From: Slackia faecicanis
GTDB taxonomy: Bacteria; Actinomycetota; Coriobacteriia; Coriobacteriales; Eggerthellaceae
Length of the DNA stretch: 64,000 nucleotides
NCBI RefSeq assembly: GCF_003725295.1
Contig: NZ_QICB01000001.1
Coordinates: 124,001 to 188,000 of the forward strand
Reading direction: 5' to 3'
In this document: positions 1 to 9,793 of the stretch, one piece after another
How positions within the stretch are numbered: the stretch's first letter is position 1
Layout of the letters: each line of letters opens with the position of its first letter
Translations under genes and position numbers: made by a program
Notes under the pieces: model-generated
Database searches by the model: none
What the model was told of the DNA's origin: nothing
Seen by the model: only the letters and a program-made list of their open reading frames with translations

Positions 1-92
1 TTCGTCCGCTTCGCCTGCCGTTCGCGGCGGGCGCGCCGTCGGGGGCTCAATCGGATTCGGCGGCCCTGCGGGGCCTTGTCGGGAGGAGGAAC

Positions 93-1925
93 ATGGGCAT
101 TGCGGAGGGGTACGCGCGAGCATCGCTTCATAAGCGGCTCGCCGCGCAGTGCAACGATACGGCGCGGCGCCTCGGCGCGACCGCGCGGGGGACGTGTCCG
201 GTCGATATGACGCGCGCGCAGGTGGGCGTCGCCCACGCGCAGAGCTGCGGAAAGTGCGTTCCGTGCAGGATCGGCCTCGCGAGCGTTTCGAGCATGCTCG
301 AGGACATCATCGACGGCAAAGCCGATGCGGACGCGCTTGTGCGCCTGCGTGCGCTCGCCGAGCATATCAGGGATACGTCCGATTGCGCCATCGGCTCCCA
401 GGCCGCCGAGCAGGTTCTCGTGAGCATCGCGGCTTTCCACGACGATTTCGCGCAGCACATGGAGCACGGAAGCTGCCTGCGCAGCTCGTCGCAGGGCGTT
501 CCGTGCACGGTGTCGTGCCCTGCGCACGTCGACGTTCCAGGCTATATCGCGCTCACGGCCGCGGGCCGTTTCGACGATGCCGTCGAGCTGATCAGGAAGG
601 ACAACCCGTTCCCTTCGGCCTGCGCCTACGTGTGCGAGCATCCGTGCGAGCAGACGTGCCGGCGCGCCCTTGTGGATGACGCGATCAATATCCGCGGCAT
701 GAAGCGCTACGCGGTTGACCACGAAACGCGTCCGCGCGCGGCGTCGCGCCTCGAAGACACCGGCAAGAAGGTCGCGATCGTCGGCTCGGGCCCGTCGGGC
801 CTTTCGGCGGCGTATTACCTCGCGCGCCTCGGCCACGATGTCACGGTGTTCGAGCGCCTCGAAAAGCCGGGCGGCATGCTTCGCTACGGCATTCCGAACT
901 ATCGCTTTCCGAAAGACATACTGGATGCCGAAATCGCATCGATCGAAGCGGCGGGCGTGAGGATCGTCTGCGGCGTCGACGTGGGCGCCGACCTTCCGAT
1001 CGAAGACGTGCGCCGCGATCACGACGCGCTGTATGTGGCGATCGGCGCGCATGGCGACAAGCGCGTGGGCATCGAAGGCGAGGATGCCGCAGGCGTCGTG
1101 TCGGCGGTCGAGATGTTGCGCGAGGTGGCATCGGGCCGCCGTCCCGACTGGAGCGGCATGGACGTGTGCGTCATCGGCGGCGGCAACGTGGCCATGGACG
1201 CGGCGCGCACGGCCGTGCGCCTGGGCGCGAAAAGCGTCACCGTGGTGTACCGCCGCCGTTCGGCCGATATGACGGCCTTGCCCGAGGAAATCGAAGGCGC
1301 CGTGGCCGACGGCTGCCATATCGCCGAACTGATGGCCCCGCTTCGCATCGAGGCCGACGCCGACGGCCGCGTTTGCGCGCTGCAGGTCCAGCCGCAGGTC
1401 ACGGGCCCCGTTCGCAACGGCAGGCCTTCGCCTGTGCCCGCGCAGCGCCCCGCCGAGTCCATCGCGTGCCAAGCCGTGGTGGTCGCCGTCGGGCAAGAGG
1501 TCCTTTCCGAGCCGTTCGAGCGCGCGGGCCTTTCCTGCGAGCGCAAGACCCTCGTGGTCGACGACGGCCTGCGCTGCATCGACGCCGCGGGCGCGTACGC
1601 AGGGGGCGACTGCATGCGCGGTCCCGCCTCGGCGATCATCGCCATCGCGGACGGCAAGCAGGCGGCGCGCTCGATCGATGCCGACCTGGGCTTCCATCGC
1701 GCGCTTTCGCTCGATATCGAATTCGAACCCGTTTCGCAGCACGACCGCATGCCGTGGGGCCGCGCGGTGCTCGGCGAAAGGTCGGGCGAGCAGCGCCGAC
1801 ACGATTTCGACCTGGTGGAATACGGATTCTCCGAGCAGGAGATGCGCCAGGAGGCGGCGCGCTGCTTGAGTTGCGATCACTTCGGATGCGGAATCCTGCG
1901 CAAGGAAGGAAGGCTTGCATGGTAG
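93..1925 (+). CDS. NuoF-like iron-sulfur domain fused to GltD-like NAD(P)H oxidoreductase
   Basis: A cytoplasmic flavin and iron-sulfur protein expected to pass electrons between NAD(P)H and the hydrogenase encoded next to it. The first 120 residues carry a NuoF-type [4Fe-4S] site (SCGKCVPCR, Cys52/55/58 plus a Cys near 98). Then comes the GltD-type cysteine-rich segment (CAYVCEHPCEQTC), an FAD Rossmann motif (GSGPSGLSAAYYLA) and an NADPH Rossmann motif (GGGNVAMDAART). The FMN/NADH-binding body of NuoF is missing, so this is not a full HydB subunit. The start is set by a strong Shine-Dalgarno GGGAGGAGGA at 81-90. Its stop overlaps the next start by 7 bases, so the two are translationally coupled. 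A stand-alone glutamate synthase role is unlikely because no gltB is nearby. Confidence 0.85.
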   Translation: MGIAEGYARASLHKRLAAQCNDTARRLGATARGTCPVDMTRAQVGVAHAQSCGKCVPCRIGLASVSSMLEDIIDGKADADALVRLRALAEHIRDTSDCAIGSQAAEQVLVSIAAFHDDFAQHMEHGSCLRSSSQGVPCTVSCPAHVDVPGYIALTAAGRFDDAVELIRKDNPFPSACAYVCEHPCEQTCRRALVDDAINIRGMKRYAVDHETRPRAASRLEDTGKKVAIVGSGPSGLSAAYYLARLGHDVTVFERLEKPGGMLRYGIPNYRFPKDILDAEIASIEAAGVRIVCGVDVGADLPIEDVRRDHDALYVAIGAHGDKRVGIEGEDAAGVVSAVEMLREVASGRRPDWSGMDVCVIGGGNVAMDAARTAVRLGAKSVTVVYRRRSADMTALPEEIEGAVADGCHIAELMAPLRIEADADGRVCALQVQPQVTGPVRNGRPSPVPAQRPAESIACQAVVVAVGQEVLSEPFERAGLSCERKTLVVDDGLRCIDAAGAYAGGDCMRGPASAIIAIADGKQAARSIDADLGFHRALSLDIEFEPVSQHDRMPWGRAVLGERSGEQRRHDFDLVEYGFSEQEMRQEAARCLSCDHFGCGILRKEGRLAW

Positions 1926-3706
1926 AGGAGAACCCCATAGCGCGCGGCTGCGGCGAAACCGTCCGCGTCGTCATCGACGGCGTCGAAACGGATGCGCCGC
2001 GCACGGCGACGATCCTCGAGGCGGCCCGTCTCGCGGGCGTCGAGGTCCCCACGCTGTGCTATCTGCGCGAGCTCAACGAAATAGGCGCCTGCCGCGTCTG
2101 CGTGGTCGAGGTCGAGGGGATCGACCGCCTCGTCGCCGCGTGCAACAGCCCCGTGTTCGACGGCATGGAAGTGCGCACCGACACGCAGAGGGTCCGTCTT
2201 GCGCGCCGCACCAATCTGCAGCTCATTCTTTCGCGCCACGACCGCCGTTGCCCGACCTGCTTCAGAAACGGCGCGTGTCGCCTGCAGGCGCTCGCCGACC
2301 GCATGGCCATCCATGACGTGCCGTTTCCGACGAGCTTCGATACCGAGCCGGTCGATAAGCGCTTCCCGCTCGTTAAAGAGCCCGCGAAATGCATTTCGTG
2401 CCTCAGGTGCGTTTCGGTCTGCGAGAAAAGCCAGGCGCTCGCGGTCTGGGCCCTTGTGGATTCGGGGTCGCGCAGCCGCGTCGACGCGGTGGCGAAGGAT
2501 GATTGCTCGTATTGCGGGCAGTGCATCACACATTGCCCCGTGGGCGCGCTGCACGAGCGAAGCGACATCGCGCGCGTGTTCGATGCGATAAGCGACCCTG
2601 AAATCGTGACGATCGCGCAGATCGCGCCGTCGGTGCGCACGTCGTGGCATGAAGGCCTGGACCTCGCCGCCGACGAGGCCACGCCGGGCCGTTTGGTGGC
2701 GGCGGTTCGAAAGCTCGGCTTCGATTACGTGTTCGATACCGATTTCGCGGCCGATATGACGATCATGGAAGAGGGCAGCGAGCTGCTGCTTCGGCTCGAG
2801 GCGGGCGTCGAAGGGCCGATGTTCACGTCGTGCTGTCCCGGATGGGTGCGCTTTCTCAAAACGCGCTATCCCTGGATGCAGGACCGTCTCTCCACGACGA
2901 AGTCGCCCCAGCAGATTTTCGGCGCGCTCGCGAAAACATATTATGCGGGCCTGTTGGGTATCGACCCCTCCAAACTCTTCGTGGTATCCTACATGCCTTG
3001 TGTGGCGAAAAAGGCGGAACGGGCCTATCCCGGCATGGATTCGAACGAAGGCGTGCCCGATGTCGACGCGGCGCTGACGGTGCGCGAGCTGCAGCGTCAG
3101 ATCAAATCCCGTTTCCTGAATGTCGCTTTGCTCGATGAAGAGGAATTCGACGCGCCGTTGGGCGCAGCTACCGGTGCAGGACATATTTTCGGCGTTACGG
3201 GCGGCGTGATGGAAGCCGCGTTGCGTTCGGCGTATTTCCTTGCAACGGGTTCGAATCCTCACCCCGATGCATTCGAAGATATCCGCTACGACGGAATCGA
3301 GCGCGGATGGCGCGAGAAGACGTTCGATTTGGCGGGACGTACGCTTCGCGTGGCTGCGGCGAGCGGCCTGGCGAATGCGGACGCGCTTTGCGCCGCCATC
3401 GATCGCGGCGAAGTCTCCTACGATTTCGTCGAGGTCATGGCGTGTCCAGGCGGTTGCGTCGGCGGGGGCGGGCAGCCTATCTGCGAGGGCGAGGAGCGTG
3501 CCGCCCGTCGCGGGTCGGTCCTGCGTCGCATCGATGCGCGAAGCGAGCTTCGTTTCAGCCATGAGAACCCTTCCGTGCAGGCCTGCTACGGCGATTTCCT
3601 CGGAGCACCGCTTTCCGAACTCGCCGAACGGTTGCTCCATAGCGATCACGGCGCCTGGTCTATGCCGTGCGCCGTGGGAGTCGACGGTCCTATGAAGAAG
3701 AAGTGA
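1919..3706 (+). CDS. [FeFe] hydrogenase, glutamate-synthase-linked type (group A2-like)
   Basis: Interconverts protons and H2 at a cytoplasmic H-cluster. In order: an N-terminal [2Fe-2S] domain (Cys47/58/61/75), a His-Cys [4Fe-4S] site (HDRRCPTCFRNGAC), two ferredoxin-type [4Fe-4S] sites (CISCLRCVSVC and CSYCGQCITHC), and the H-cluster domain with signatures L1 TSCCPGW (Cys305), L2 MPCVAKK (Cys361) and L3 ACPGGCVGGGGQP (Cys509/513). The C-terminal stretch fits a small-subunit-like tail. 595 residues is normal for a monomeric enzyme. The ATG overlaps the stop of the GltD-like gene, and hydrogenases of HydDB group A2 are defined by this linkage. It may bifurcate or simply dispose of reductant; direction cannot be told from sequence. 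The hydEFG maturation genes are outside the window. Confidence 0.93.
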   Translation: MVEENPIARGCGETVRVVIDGVETDAPRTATILEAARLAGVEVPTLCYLRELNEIGACRVCVVEVEGIDRLVAACNSPVFDGMEVRTDTQRVRLARRTNLQLILSRHDRRCPTCFRNGACRLQALADRMAIHDVPFPTSFDTEPVDKRFPLVKEPAKCISCLRCVSVCEKSQALAVWALVDSGSRSRVDAVAKDDCSYCGQCITHCPVGALHERSDIARVFDAISDPEIVTIAQIAPSVRTSWHEGLDLAADEATPGRLVAAVRKLGFDYVFDTDFAADMTIMEEGSELLLRLEAGVEGPMFTSCCPGWVRFLKTRYPWMQDRLSTTKSPQQIFGALAKTYYAGLLGIDPSKLFVVSYMPCVAKKAERAYPGMDSNEGVPDVDAALTVRELQRQIKSRFLNVALLDEEEFDAPLGAATGAGHIFGVTGGVMEAALRSAYFLATGSNPHPDAFEDIRYDGIERGWREKTFDLAGRTLRVAAASGLANADALCAAIDRGEVSYDFVEVMACPGGCVGGGGQPICEGEERAARRGSVLRRIDARSELRFSHENPSVQACYGDFLGAPLSELAERLLHSDHGAWSMPCAVGVDGPMKKK

Positions 3707-3782
3707 CCTCGTCTCGATCGGTCAAGGGTTCGACCGCGCTTCGACGGCTTCGGCAGGGCCGTTCGGCGCGATAGCGACAGGT

Positions 3783-3812
3783 GCGGGCGCTTTGCGGCGC
3801 CCGTGCCTTTTT
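3783..3812 (+). terminator. intrinsic terminator of the hydrogenase operon
   Basis: A 7-bp stem CGGGCGC (3784-3790) / GCGCCCG (3797-3803) is followed by TGCCTTTTT. It lies 77 bases past the hydrogenase stop codon. Confidence 0.75.
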
Positions 3813-4118
3813 CGCGTACGCTTGCCTAGCGGTTCCGCTTGCGCGGGCCTGTCTGGCAAGAGAGGTTTCCTCCGTCGGGCGGCGCGCCGCATCGTCGGCG
3901 GCGATTTTCCCGAATATGCACGGCCCGGGCATTGATGCATTTCGATATATGCCTCTTGGCCAGGGAAAATGCGAAATATATCTCATGTGTCGCTTTGCAT
4001 ATGCATACGCTATGCGAGATGGTGGATATATGCGCCGAAAATAACGGAAAACCCCTCGAAATACCTGCTCATGGGGAGTATGATGGCCCCATCGGCAGAA
4101 TGATGACCTGGAATACCT
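3813..4118 (+). promoter_or_regulatory. AT-rich leader with repeated ATATAT sites and a -10-like box
   Basis: This gap has no gene that I can support. It is AT-rich against its surroundings. GATATATGC occurs twice in the same orientation (3944-3952 and 4025-4033), with a third ATATAT in between (3976-3981) and a GCATATGC palindrome near 3998. TATGAT at 4079-4084 is a plausible -10 for the microprotein gene, but no good -35 is visible. The sites may bind a regulator; that is inference. Confidence 0.35.
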
Positions 4119-4132
4119 AAGGAGTGATAACG

Positions 4133-4252
4133 ATGACCGAACGTGAAATGTCTCTGCGATCCGCTTGTACGCCCGTCTTCTACGCTATGTCTCTCATCTG
4201 CGGCGTTGCCCTTCTTTGCGTCGCCGCTATTATCCTTACGGGAGTAATCTAG
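4133..4252 (+). CDS. 39-residue single-span membrane microprotein
   Basis: A short open frame, MTEREMSLRS then about 27 mostly hydrophobic residues ending LTGVI. It has a perfect Shine-Dalgarno AAGGAG (4119-4124) eight bases before the ATG, a charged N-terminus, and one predicted membrane span (about residues 15-38). It sits alone between two intrinsic terminators, so it is its own transcription unit. I do not recognise a family. It could act as a small subunit or regulator of a membrane complex, or the transcript could be a leader or small RNA with a chance frame. The ribosome-binding site and hydrophobic pattern favour a real peptide. Confidence 0.55.
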   Translation: MTEREMSLRSACTPVFYAMSLICGVALLCVAAIILTGVI

Positions 4253-4414
4253 GGTTTCGGGACGTATGATGCGGCGGTTGTTTTCCCTCGGAATATCCTT
4301 TGATTCTGCCGATATTCGGAATTTCGCATAAAGCATCCGCAAACCCGCTGTGTCGCATTCGTCTCTGTCGCGGGAGACGAAGGGTAGAGAATCGCATCCC
4401 GATACATCCATCGA
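4253..4414 (+). other. no gene; untranslated tail between microprotein and terminator
   Basis: 162 bases between the microprotein stop and the perfect terminator. It contains a small inverted repeat TTCGTCTC / GAGACGAA (4366-4382 area) but no supported frame. It may be a 3' untranslated region or part of a small RNA. Confidence 0.3.
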
Positions 4415-4445
4415 AGGCCTCGCGCAAAAGCGCGAGGCCTTTTTG
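4415..4445 (+). terminator. strong intrinsic terminator
   Basis: Perfect 11-bp stem AGGCCTCGCGC (4415-4425), loop AAAA, GCGCGAGGCCT (4430-4440), then TTTTT. It ends the microprotein transcript. Confidence 0.85.
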
Positions 4446-4529
4446 TCGCCTGATCCTTTCGCCCGCCGCGTTCGAGCGCGGACGGGCCTCGTCGTAGAGG
4501 CCGTCGTTTTCGACGCGCACGGGCGGCAT

Positions 4530-4568
4530 GAAAAAGCGCCCGCCTCAAACGTGTCGAGGCGGGCGCTT
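4530..4568 (-). terminator. intrinsic terminator of gdhA
   Basis: A 13-bp stem AAGCGCCCGCCTC (4534-4546) / GAGGCGGGCGCTT (4556-4568). On the minus strand it is followed by a U tract (AAAA at 4530-4533 on the plus strand). It lies just past the gdhA stop. Confidence 0.85.
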
Positions 4569-4591
4569 GCGTTCGCCGGAGAAAAGGCCGA

Positions 4592-6251
<1,660 letters not shown>

Positions 6252-7472
6252 ATGCCAAACGGCACCATGGACGATAAGCAGCCGAGCGTGCGCCGCTCGG
6301 CGACCCTTCTGGCCCTCGCGGCGTTCTTCGCGTTTCTCGCGGCGCTCGGCGTGATGTATTCCCAGCAGGTGCTCGCGGCCATCGGCGCGGTATGGGCGGC
6401 GTTTTTCCCCCTTGTCCTGGGCTGCGTGATCGCATTCCTGGTCAACTTGATCATGGGCCGCCTCGAGCGCGTGTATTTCCCCTCGACGAAGGCGGGCCCT
6501 TTGGCGGCGTCCCGACGCCCGGTCTGCCTGGCGGCGTCGTTCGCCATCATCGCGATCGTCATCGCCGTCATCGTGAATCTGGTCCTTCCCGAGATGAAGG
6601 CGTCGGCGGGCATCATCCAGCAGGGCGCCGTCCTGGTTCTCGAGGATTTCTACCAGTGGGCGCAAGACGACCTCGACATGCTGCTCGCCTCGCTCGACAC
6701 CACGGCCGTCGAGAATATCGAGCACAGCTTCGCCGATTTCATGGCCACGCTCTCGAGCGGCGACTCGTCGAGCTTGATGAACATGGTGAAGTCGGTCTTT
6801 TCGACCGCCACCTCTATCGCTCACAACGTGTTCTCCTTCATCGTCGCGCTCGTGTTCTCTCTGTATATCCTGCTCGATAAAGACCGCGTGTTCAGGGGCC
6901 TGGACACCTTCGTCGAGATGACGGTGCCCGCGCGCTTCGCCGCCACGCTGCGCCATGCGGGCCATGTGGCCAACCAGGCGTTCTCGCGCTTCATCACGGG
7001 CCAGTGCATCGAGGCGGTCATCCTGGGAACGCTGTGCGCCGTCGGCATGGCCGTCTTCGGCATGCCGTACGCCGTGGCCGTGGGCGCATGCGTCGGCCTT
7101 ACCGCGCTCGTGCCCGTCTTCGGCGCCTGGCTCGGCGGCGCGATCGGCTTCTTGATGATCTTGACCGTCGATCCCATGCAGGCCGTGTGGTTCGTCGTGT
7201 TCCTCGTGGTCTTGCAACAGCTCGAATCGCACCTGATCTATCCCAATGTGGTGGGCGCCTCGGTCGGCCTGCCGGGCATTTGGGTGTTCGCCGCCGTGCT
7301 GGTGGGCGGCGCGCTGTTCGGCGTCGTGGGCATGTTCCTCGGCGTTCCCACGGTGGCCACGCTGCGCACGCTCGCGATCGACCGCGCCGCCGAGGTCCGC
7401 GCCCGCAGGAAGGAGCTTGCTGCCAAGCAGGCTGCCGAAGAGGCCGAGGCGCGCGAGACTTCCGGCGCATAG
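6252..7472 (+). CDS. AI-2E/PerM family membrane protein
   Basis: A polytopic membrane protein of the AI-2 exporter/PerM (UPF0118) family, about 406 residues. About eight hydrophobic segments are visible: two N-terminal, one after a basic linker, a soluble-looking helix region (about 115-185), then a cluster of spans ending in VVGMFLGVPTVATLR, which is a family hallmark. Members export autoinducer-2 or act as Na+/H+ antiporters, so the substrate is not predictable. ATG 6252 is chosen because GGTGGA stands just upstream; starts at 6180 or 6267 are possible. The tail is charged and alanine-rich. Confidence 0.82.
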   Translation: MPNGTMDDKQPSVRRSATLLALAAFFAFLAALGVMYSQQVLAAIGAVWAAFFPLVLGCVIAFLVNLIMGRLERVYFPSTKAGPLAASRRPVCLAASFAIIAIVIAVIVNLVLPEMKASAGIIQQGAVLVLEDFYQWAQDDLDMLLASLDTTAVENIEHSFADFMATLSSGDSSSLMNMVKSVFSTATSIAHNVFSFIVALVFSLYILLDKDRVFRGLDTFVEMTVPARFAATLRHAGHVANQAFSRFITGQCIEAVILGTLCAVGMAVFGMPYAVAVGACVGLTALVPVFGAWLGGAIGFLMILTVDPMQAVWFVVFLVVLQQLESHLIYPNVVGASVGLPGIWVFAAVLVGGALFGVVGMFLGVPTVATLRTLAIDRAAEVRARRKELAAKQAAEEAEARETSGA

Positions 7473-7546
7473 GCCCGCTCGGCCGGACGTCCGCGTCGTG
7501 CGCGGGCTTTGTCCGAGCTTTGAATAAAACAGGTAAAACGCCCGAT

Positions 7547-7588
7547 AGGCGCCGCGAATCGTTTGTTCGCGGCGCCTCTTTTCTTTTT
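7547..7588 (+). terminator. strong intrinsic terminator
   Basis: Perfect 12-bp stem AGGCGCCGCGAA (7547-7558) / TTCGCGGCGCCT (7566-7577) followed by CTTTTCTTTTT. It isolates the membrane protein gene from the phosphonate operon. Confidence 0.88.
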
Positions 7589-7808
7589 CGTGCGTGAAAG
7601 ATTCGTCAAACCTGCGGCGCCCGGCGGCGTCGCTTTTCATGTTCTTGGATTTCCTTTCTCAATTCTTTCGTCTGCCGTTCGATTGGCTTTGACGGCCGCT
7701 CCTTAATCTTTTTCGATGTCTCCGCGGTCGAGCGGGACGCAGAAGCGCGCCGTCGGGTCGGATGCGGGCGCTTCTCGGTACGAAGGCAAAGGTCGATAGG
7801 AAACGAAT
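7589..7808 (+). promoter_or_regulatory. promoter and leader region of the phosphonate operon
   Basis: 220 bases with no gene. It must contain the phn promoter. TTGACG at about 7688 is a possible -35, but its -10 partner is weak. No clear Pho box was found by eye. The phnD start is preceded by a modest AGGA. Confidence 0.35.
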
Positions 7809-8879
7809 ATGTCTAATCACGCAATCAATCGTCGCGATTTCATCAAGGGCAGCGCCGCCCTCGCCGCGTTCGGCGCCTTCGCAGCGCTGACCGGCTGCAC
7901 GGCGGGCGGTTCCGGCGCGGCTGCGGGATCGTCTGACGATGCCGACAAGGCTGAAGAGCTCACCATGGTGTGGCTCCCCGACAACTCCGCCGCCGACCTG
8001 ACGGCGGCCCGCGACGCCTTCGGCGCGGCCATCACCGCGGCATGCGGCCGTCCCGCCAAGCTGATGACGACGACCGACTACAACGTGGCCATCGAGGCCA
8101 TCGCGTCGGGCAACGCCCAGATGGCCCTGCTGGGCGCGGAGGGCTACGTGCAGGCGAACAAGAAGAACAAGGCCGTGCAGGCTGCGTTCACGAACAGCGA
8201 TGACGAGGGAGGCCTCGAGGGCGCGTGTTACTACAGCCGCATCTGCGTGCGCAAGGAAGACGCCGACGCTTACAAAGACGGCGACGGCTACTCGATCGCC
8301 AACGTGGAAGGCAAGAGCTTCTCATTCGTCAGCGCCACGTCCACCTCGGGCTTCAAGGTCCCCTCATCGGCGATCGTGTCCGAATTCGGCCTCGACGGCT
8401 CCGACGTCCTGCTCGAGCCGGGCAGCTTCTTCAGCGAGGTCCTGTTCGGCAACTCCCACGCGGGCTCGTGCGTGAACCTGATGAGCGGCGACGTCGACGC
8501 CGCCGCGTTCGACGACGTCGACGTGGACATGTATCTCGACCTGGTGGAGGGCGAGAAGAACACTGTGGGCGCTGTGTACAAGGTCAAAGACGACGCCGAG
8601 GCGCCGCTCGATTCCGCTCGCGGCAAGGAGTTCGTCATCGTCGGCATCACTCCGGTGCTCAACGCTCCCGTCTGTTTCAACAACGACGCCATCTCCGAAG
8701 AGGAGCGCACCAAGATCGTGGGGTACTTCTGCTCCGATGAGGTGTCGAACAACCCGCAGATCTTCGTCGATCCCGACGACGAGAGCGTCAAGGGCATCTT
8801 CGAGAAGGATTCCGAGAAGACCTGCTTCGTCGAAGTGGACGACGCCTGGTACGAGCCCATCAGGAAACTGGGTGCTTAA
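7809..8879 (+). CDS. phnD: phosphonate ABC transporter substrate-binding lipoprotein
   Basis: Captures phosphonates outside the membrane and delivers them to the PhnCE transporter. The N-terminus has a twin-arginine-like motif (NRRDFIKG), a hydrophobic stretch and a lipobox LTGC (Cys near residue 30), followed by a Gly/Ser-rich linker, so it is predicted to be an exported lipoprotein. The mature part (about 325 residues) matches the PhnD family (phosphate/phosphite/phosphonate binding) with LTMVWLPDNSAADL at the start of the fold. It is the first gene of a twelve-gene operon. A hairpin after it may set its higher expression. Confidence 0.9.
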   Translation: MSNHAINRRDFIKGSAALAAFGAFAALTGCTAGGSGAAAGSSDDADKAEELTMVWLPDNSAADLTAARDAFGAAITAACGRPAKLMTTTDYNVAIEAIASGNAQMALLGAEGYVQANKKNKAVQAAFTNSDDEGGLEGACYYSRICVRKEDADAYKDGDGYSIANVEGKSFSFVSATSTSGFKVPSSAIVSEFGLDGSDVLLEPGSFFSEVLFGNSHAGSCVNLMSGDVDAAAFDDVDVDMYLDLVEGEKNTVGAVYKVKDDAEAPLDSARGKEFVIVGITPVLNAPVCFNNDAISEEERTKIVGYFCSDEVSNNPQIFVDPDDESVKGIFEKDSEKTCFVEVDDAWYEPIRKLGA

Positions 8880-8907
8880 CGCATACGGTCGATATACGAA
8901 GCGACGC

Positions 8908-8937
8908 GCGGGCGAAACGCTTTCGCCCCCGCTTTTT
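8908..8937 (+). terminator. attenuator-like hairpin between phnD and phnC
   Basis: GCGGGCGAAA (8908-8917) pairs with TTTCGCCCCCGC (8921-8932) with a two-base bulge, then TTTTT. It probably causes partial termination, leaving more phnD mRNA than downstream mRNA; that is inference. Confidence 0.6.
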
Positions 8938-8950
8938 GATGGGAGGCATC

Positions 8951-9793
8951 ATGCAAGACGACGTCTTATTGCGCGTGCGCGGTTTGACGAAATGCTATCA
9001 GGGCGATGAGAAGCGCCTCGACGACGTGTCGCTCGACGTGCGCAAAGGCGAGCTCGTGTCGGTGATCGGGCCTTCGGGCGCCGGCAAGTCGACGTTTCTG
9101 CACAGCATCAACCGCCTGATCGAGCCCACCGAAGGCTCGGTGGTCTTCGACGGCCGCGAGGTGACGGAGCTTTCGCGCGGCGACCTGCGCGCCTGCCGCC
9201 GCCGCATCAGCATGATTTTCCAGCACTACAACCTGGTGCATCGCCTGACGGCCATCGAGAACGTGCTCCATGGGCGCCTGGGTTACAAGTCCACGATCGC
9301 AGGCGCGCTCGGCCTGTATAGCGAAGAGGAGAAGCGCCGTGCCTTCGAGGCCCTCGAGCAGGTGGGCATGGCCGACTTCGCCTACAAGCGCGTCGACAGG
9401 CTTTCGGGCGGTCAGATGCAGCGCGTCGGTATCGCCCGCGCCTTGGTGCAAGATCCGCTGCTCATGCTGTGCGACGAGCCGATTGCGAGCCTCGACCCGA
9501 AATCGTCTCGCACGGTGATGGAGCGCTTGCGCTGGGCCGCCGACGACCTGGGTATCGCCTGCGTGGTGAGCCTGCATCAGATCGACTTCGCCCTCGAGTT
9601 CTCCGACCGCATCATCGGCCTTTCGAAAGGCCGCAAGGTGTTCGAAGGCGCGCCGGCCGATTTGACCGACGAGGCCGCGCGCGAGATCTACGGCGATATC
9701 GAGATCGAGGGCCTGCCGAGCGAGGCGCAGCGCCTGCGCGCCGCGACCCGCATCGCGCCTGCGCCTGTTTCTTCGTCTGCCGAGGTGGCCTGA
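8951..9793 (+). CDS. phnC: phosphonate ABC transporter ATP-binding protein
   Basis: The ATPase that drives phosphonate import. About 280 residues. Walker A GPSGAGKST, Q-loop FQHYNLVHR, ABC signature LSGGQMQR, Walker B LMLCDEPIASLD and the switch histidine in SLHQ are all present. ATG 8951 is chosen because GGGAGG ends five bases before it; an earlier in-frame ATG at 8936 lies inside the terminator and has no ribosome site. Its stop overlaps the phnE start by one base. Confidence 0.93.
   Translation: MQDDVLLRVRGLTKCYQGDEKRLDDVSLDVRKGELVSVIGPSGAGKSTFLHSINRLIEPTEGSVVFDGREVTELSRGDLRACRRRISMIFQHYNLVHRLTAIENVLHGRLGYKSTIAGALGLYSEEEKRRAFEALEQVGMADFAYKRVDRLSGGQMQRVGIARALVQDPLLMLCDEPIASLDPKSSRTVMERLRWAADDLGIACVVSLHQIDFALEFSDRIIGLSKGRKVFEGAPADLTDEAAREIYGDIEIEGLPSEAQRLRAATRIAPAPVSSSAEVA

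Noticed and set aside
1166-1918. N-terminal extension of the hydrogenase frame
   Set aside because: It is arginine-rich nonsense in the shadow of the GltD-like gene. The real start is ATG 1919, which gives the family's N-terminus.
7589-7808. A Pho box upstream of phnD
   Set aside because: No two direct repeats close to CTGTCAT with proper spacing were found by eye. A PhoB-like site cannot be claimed.
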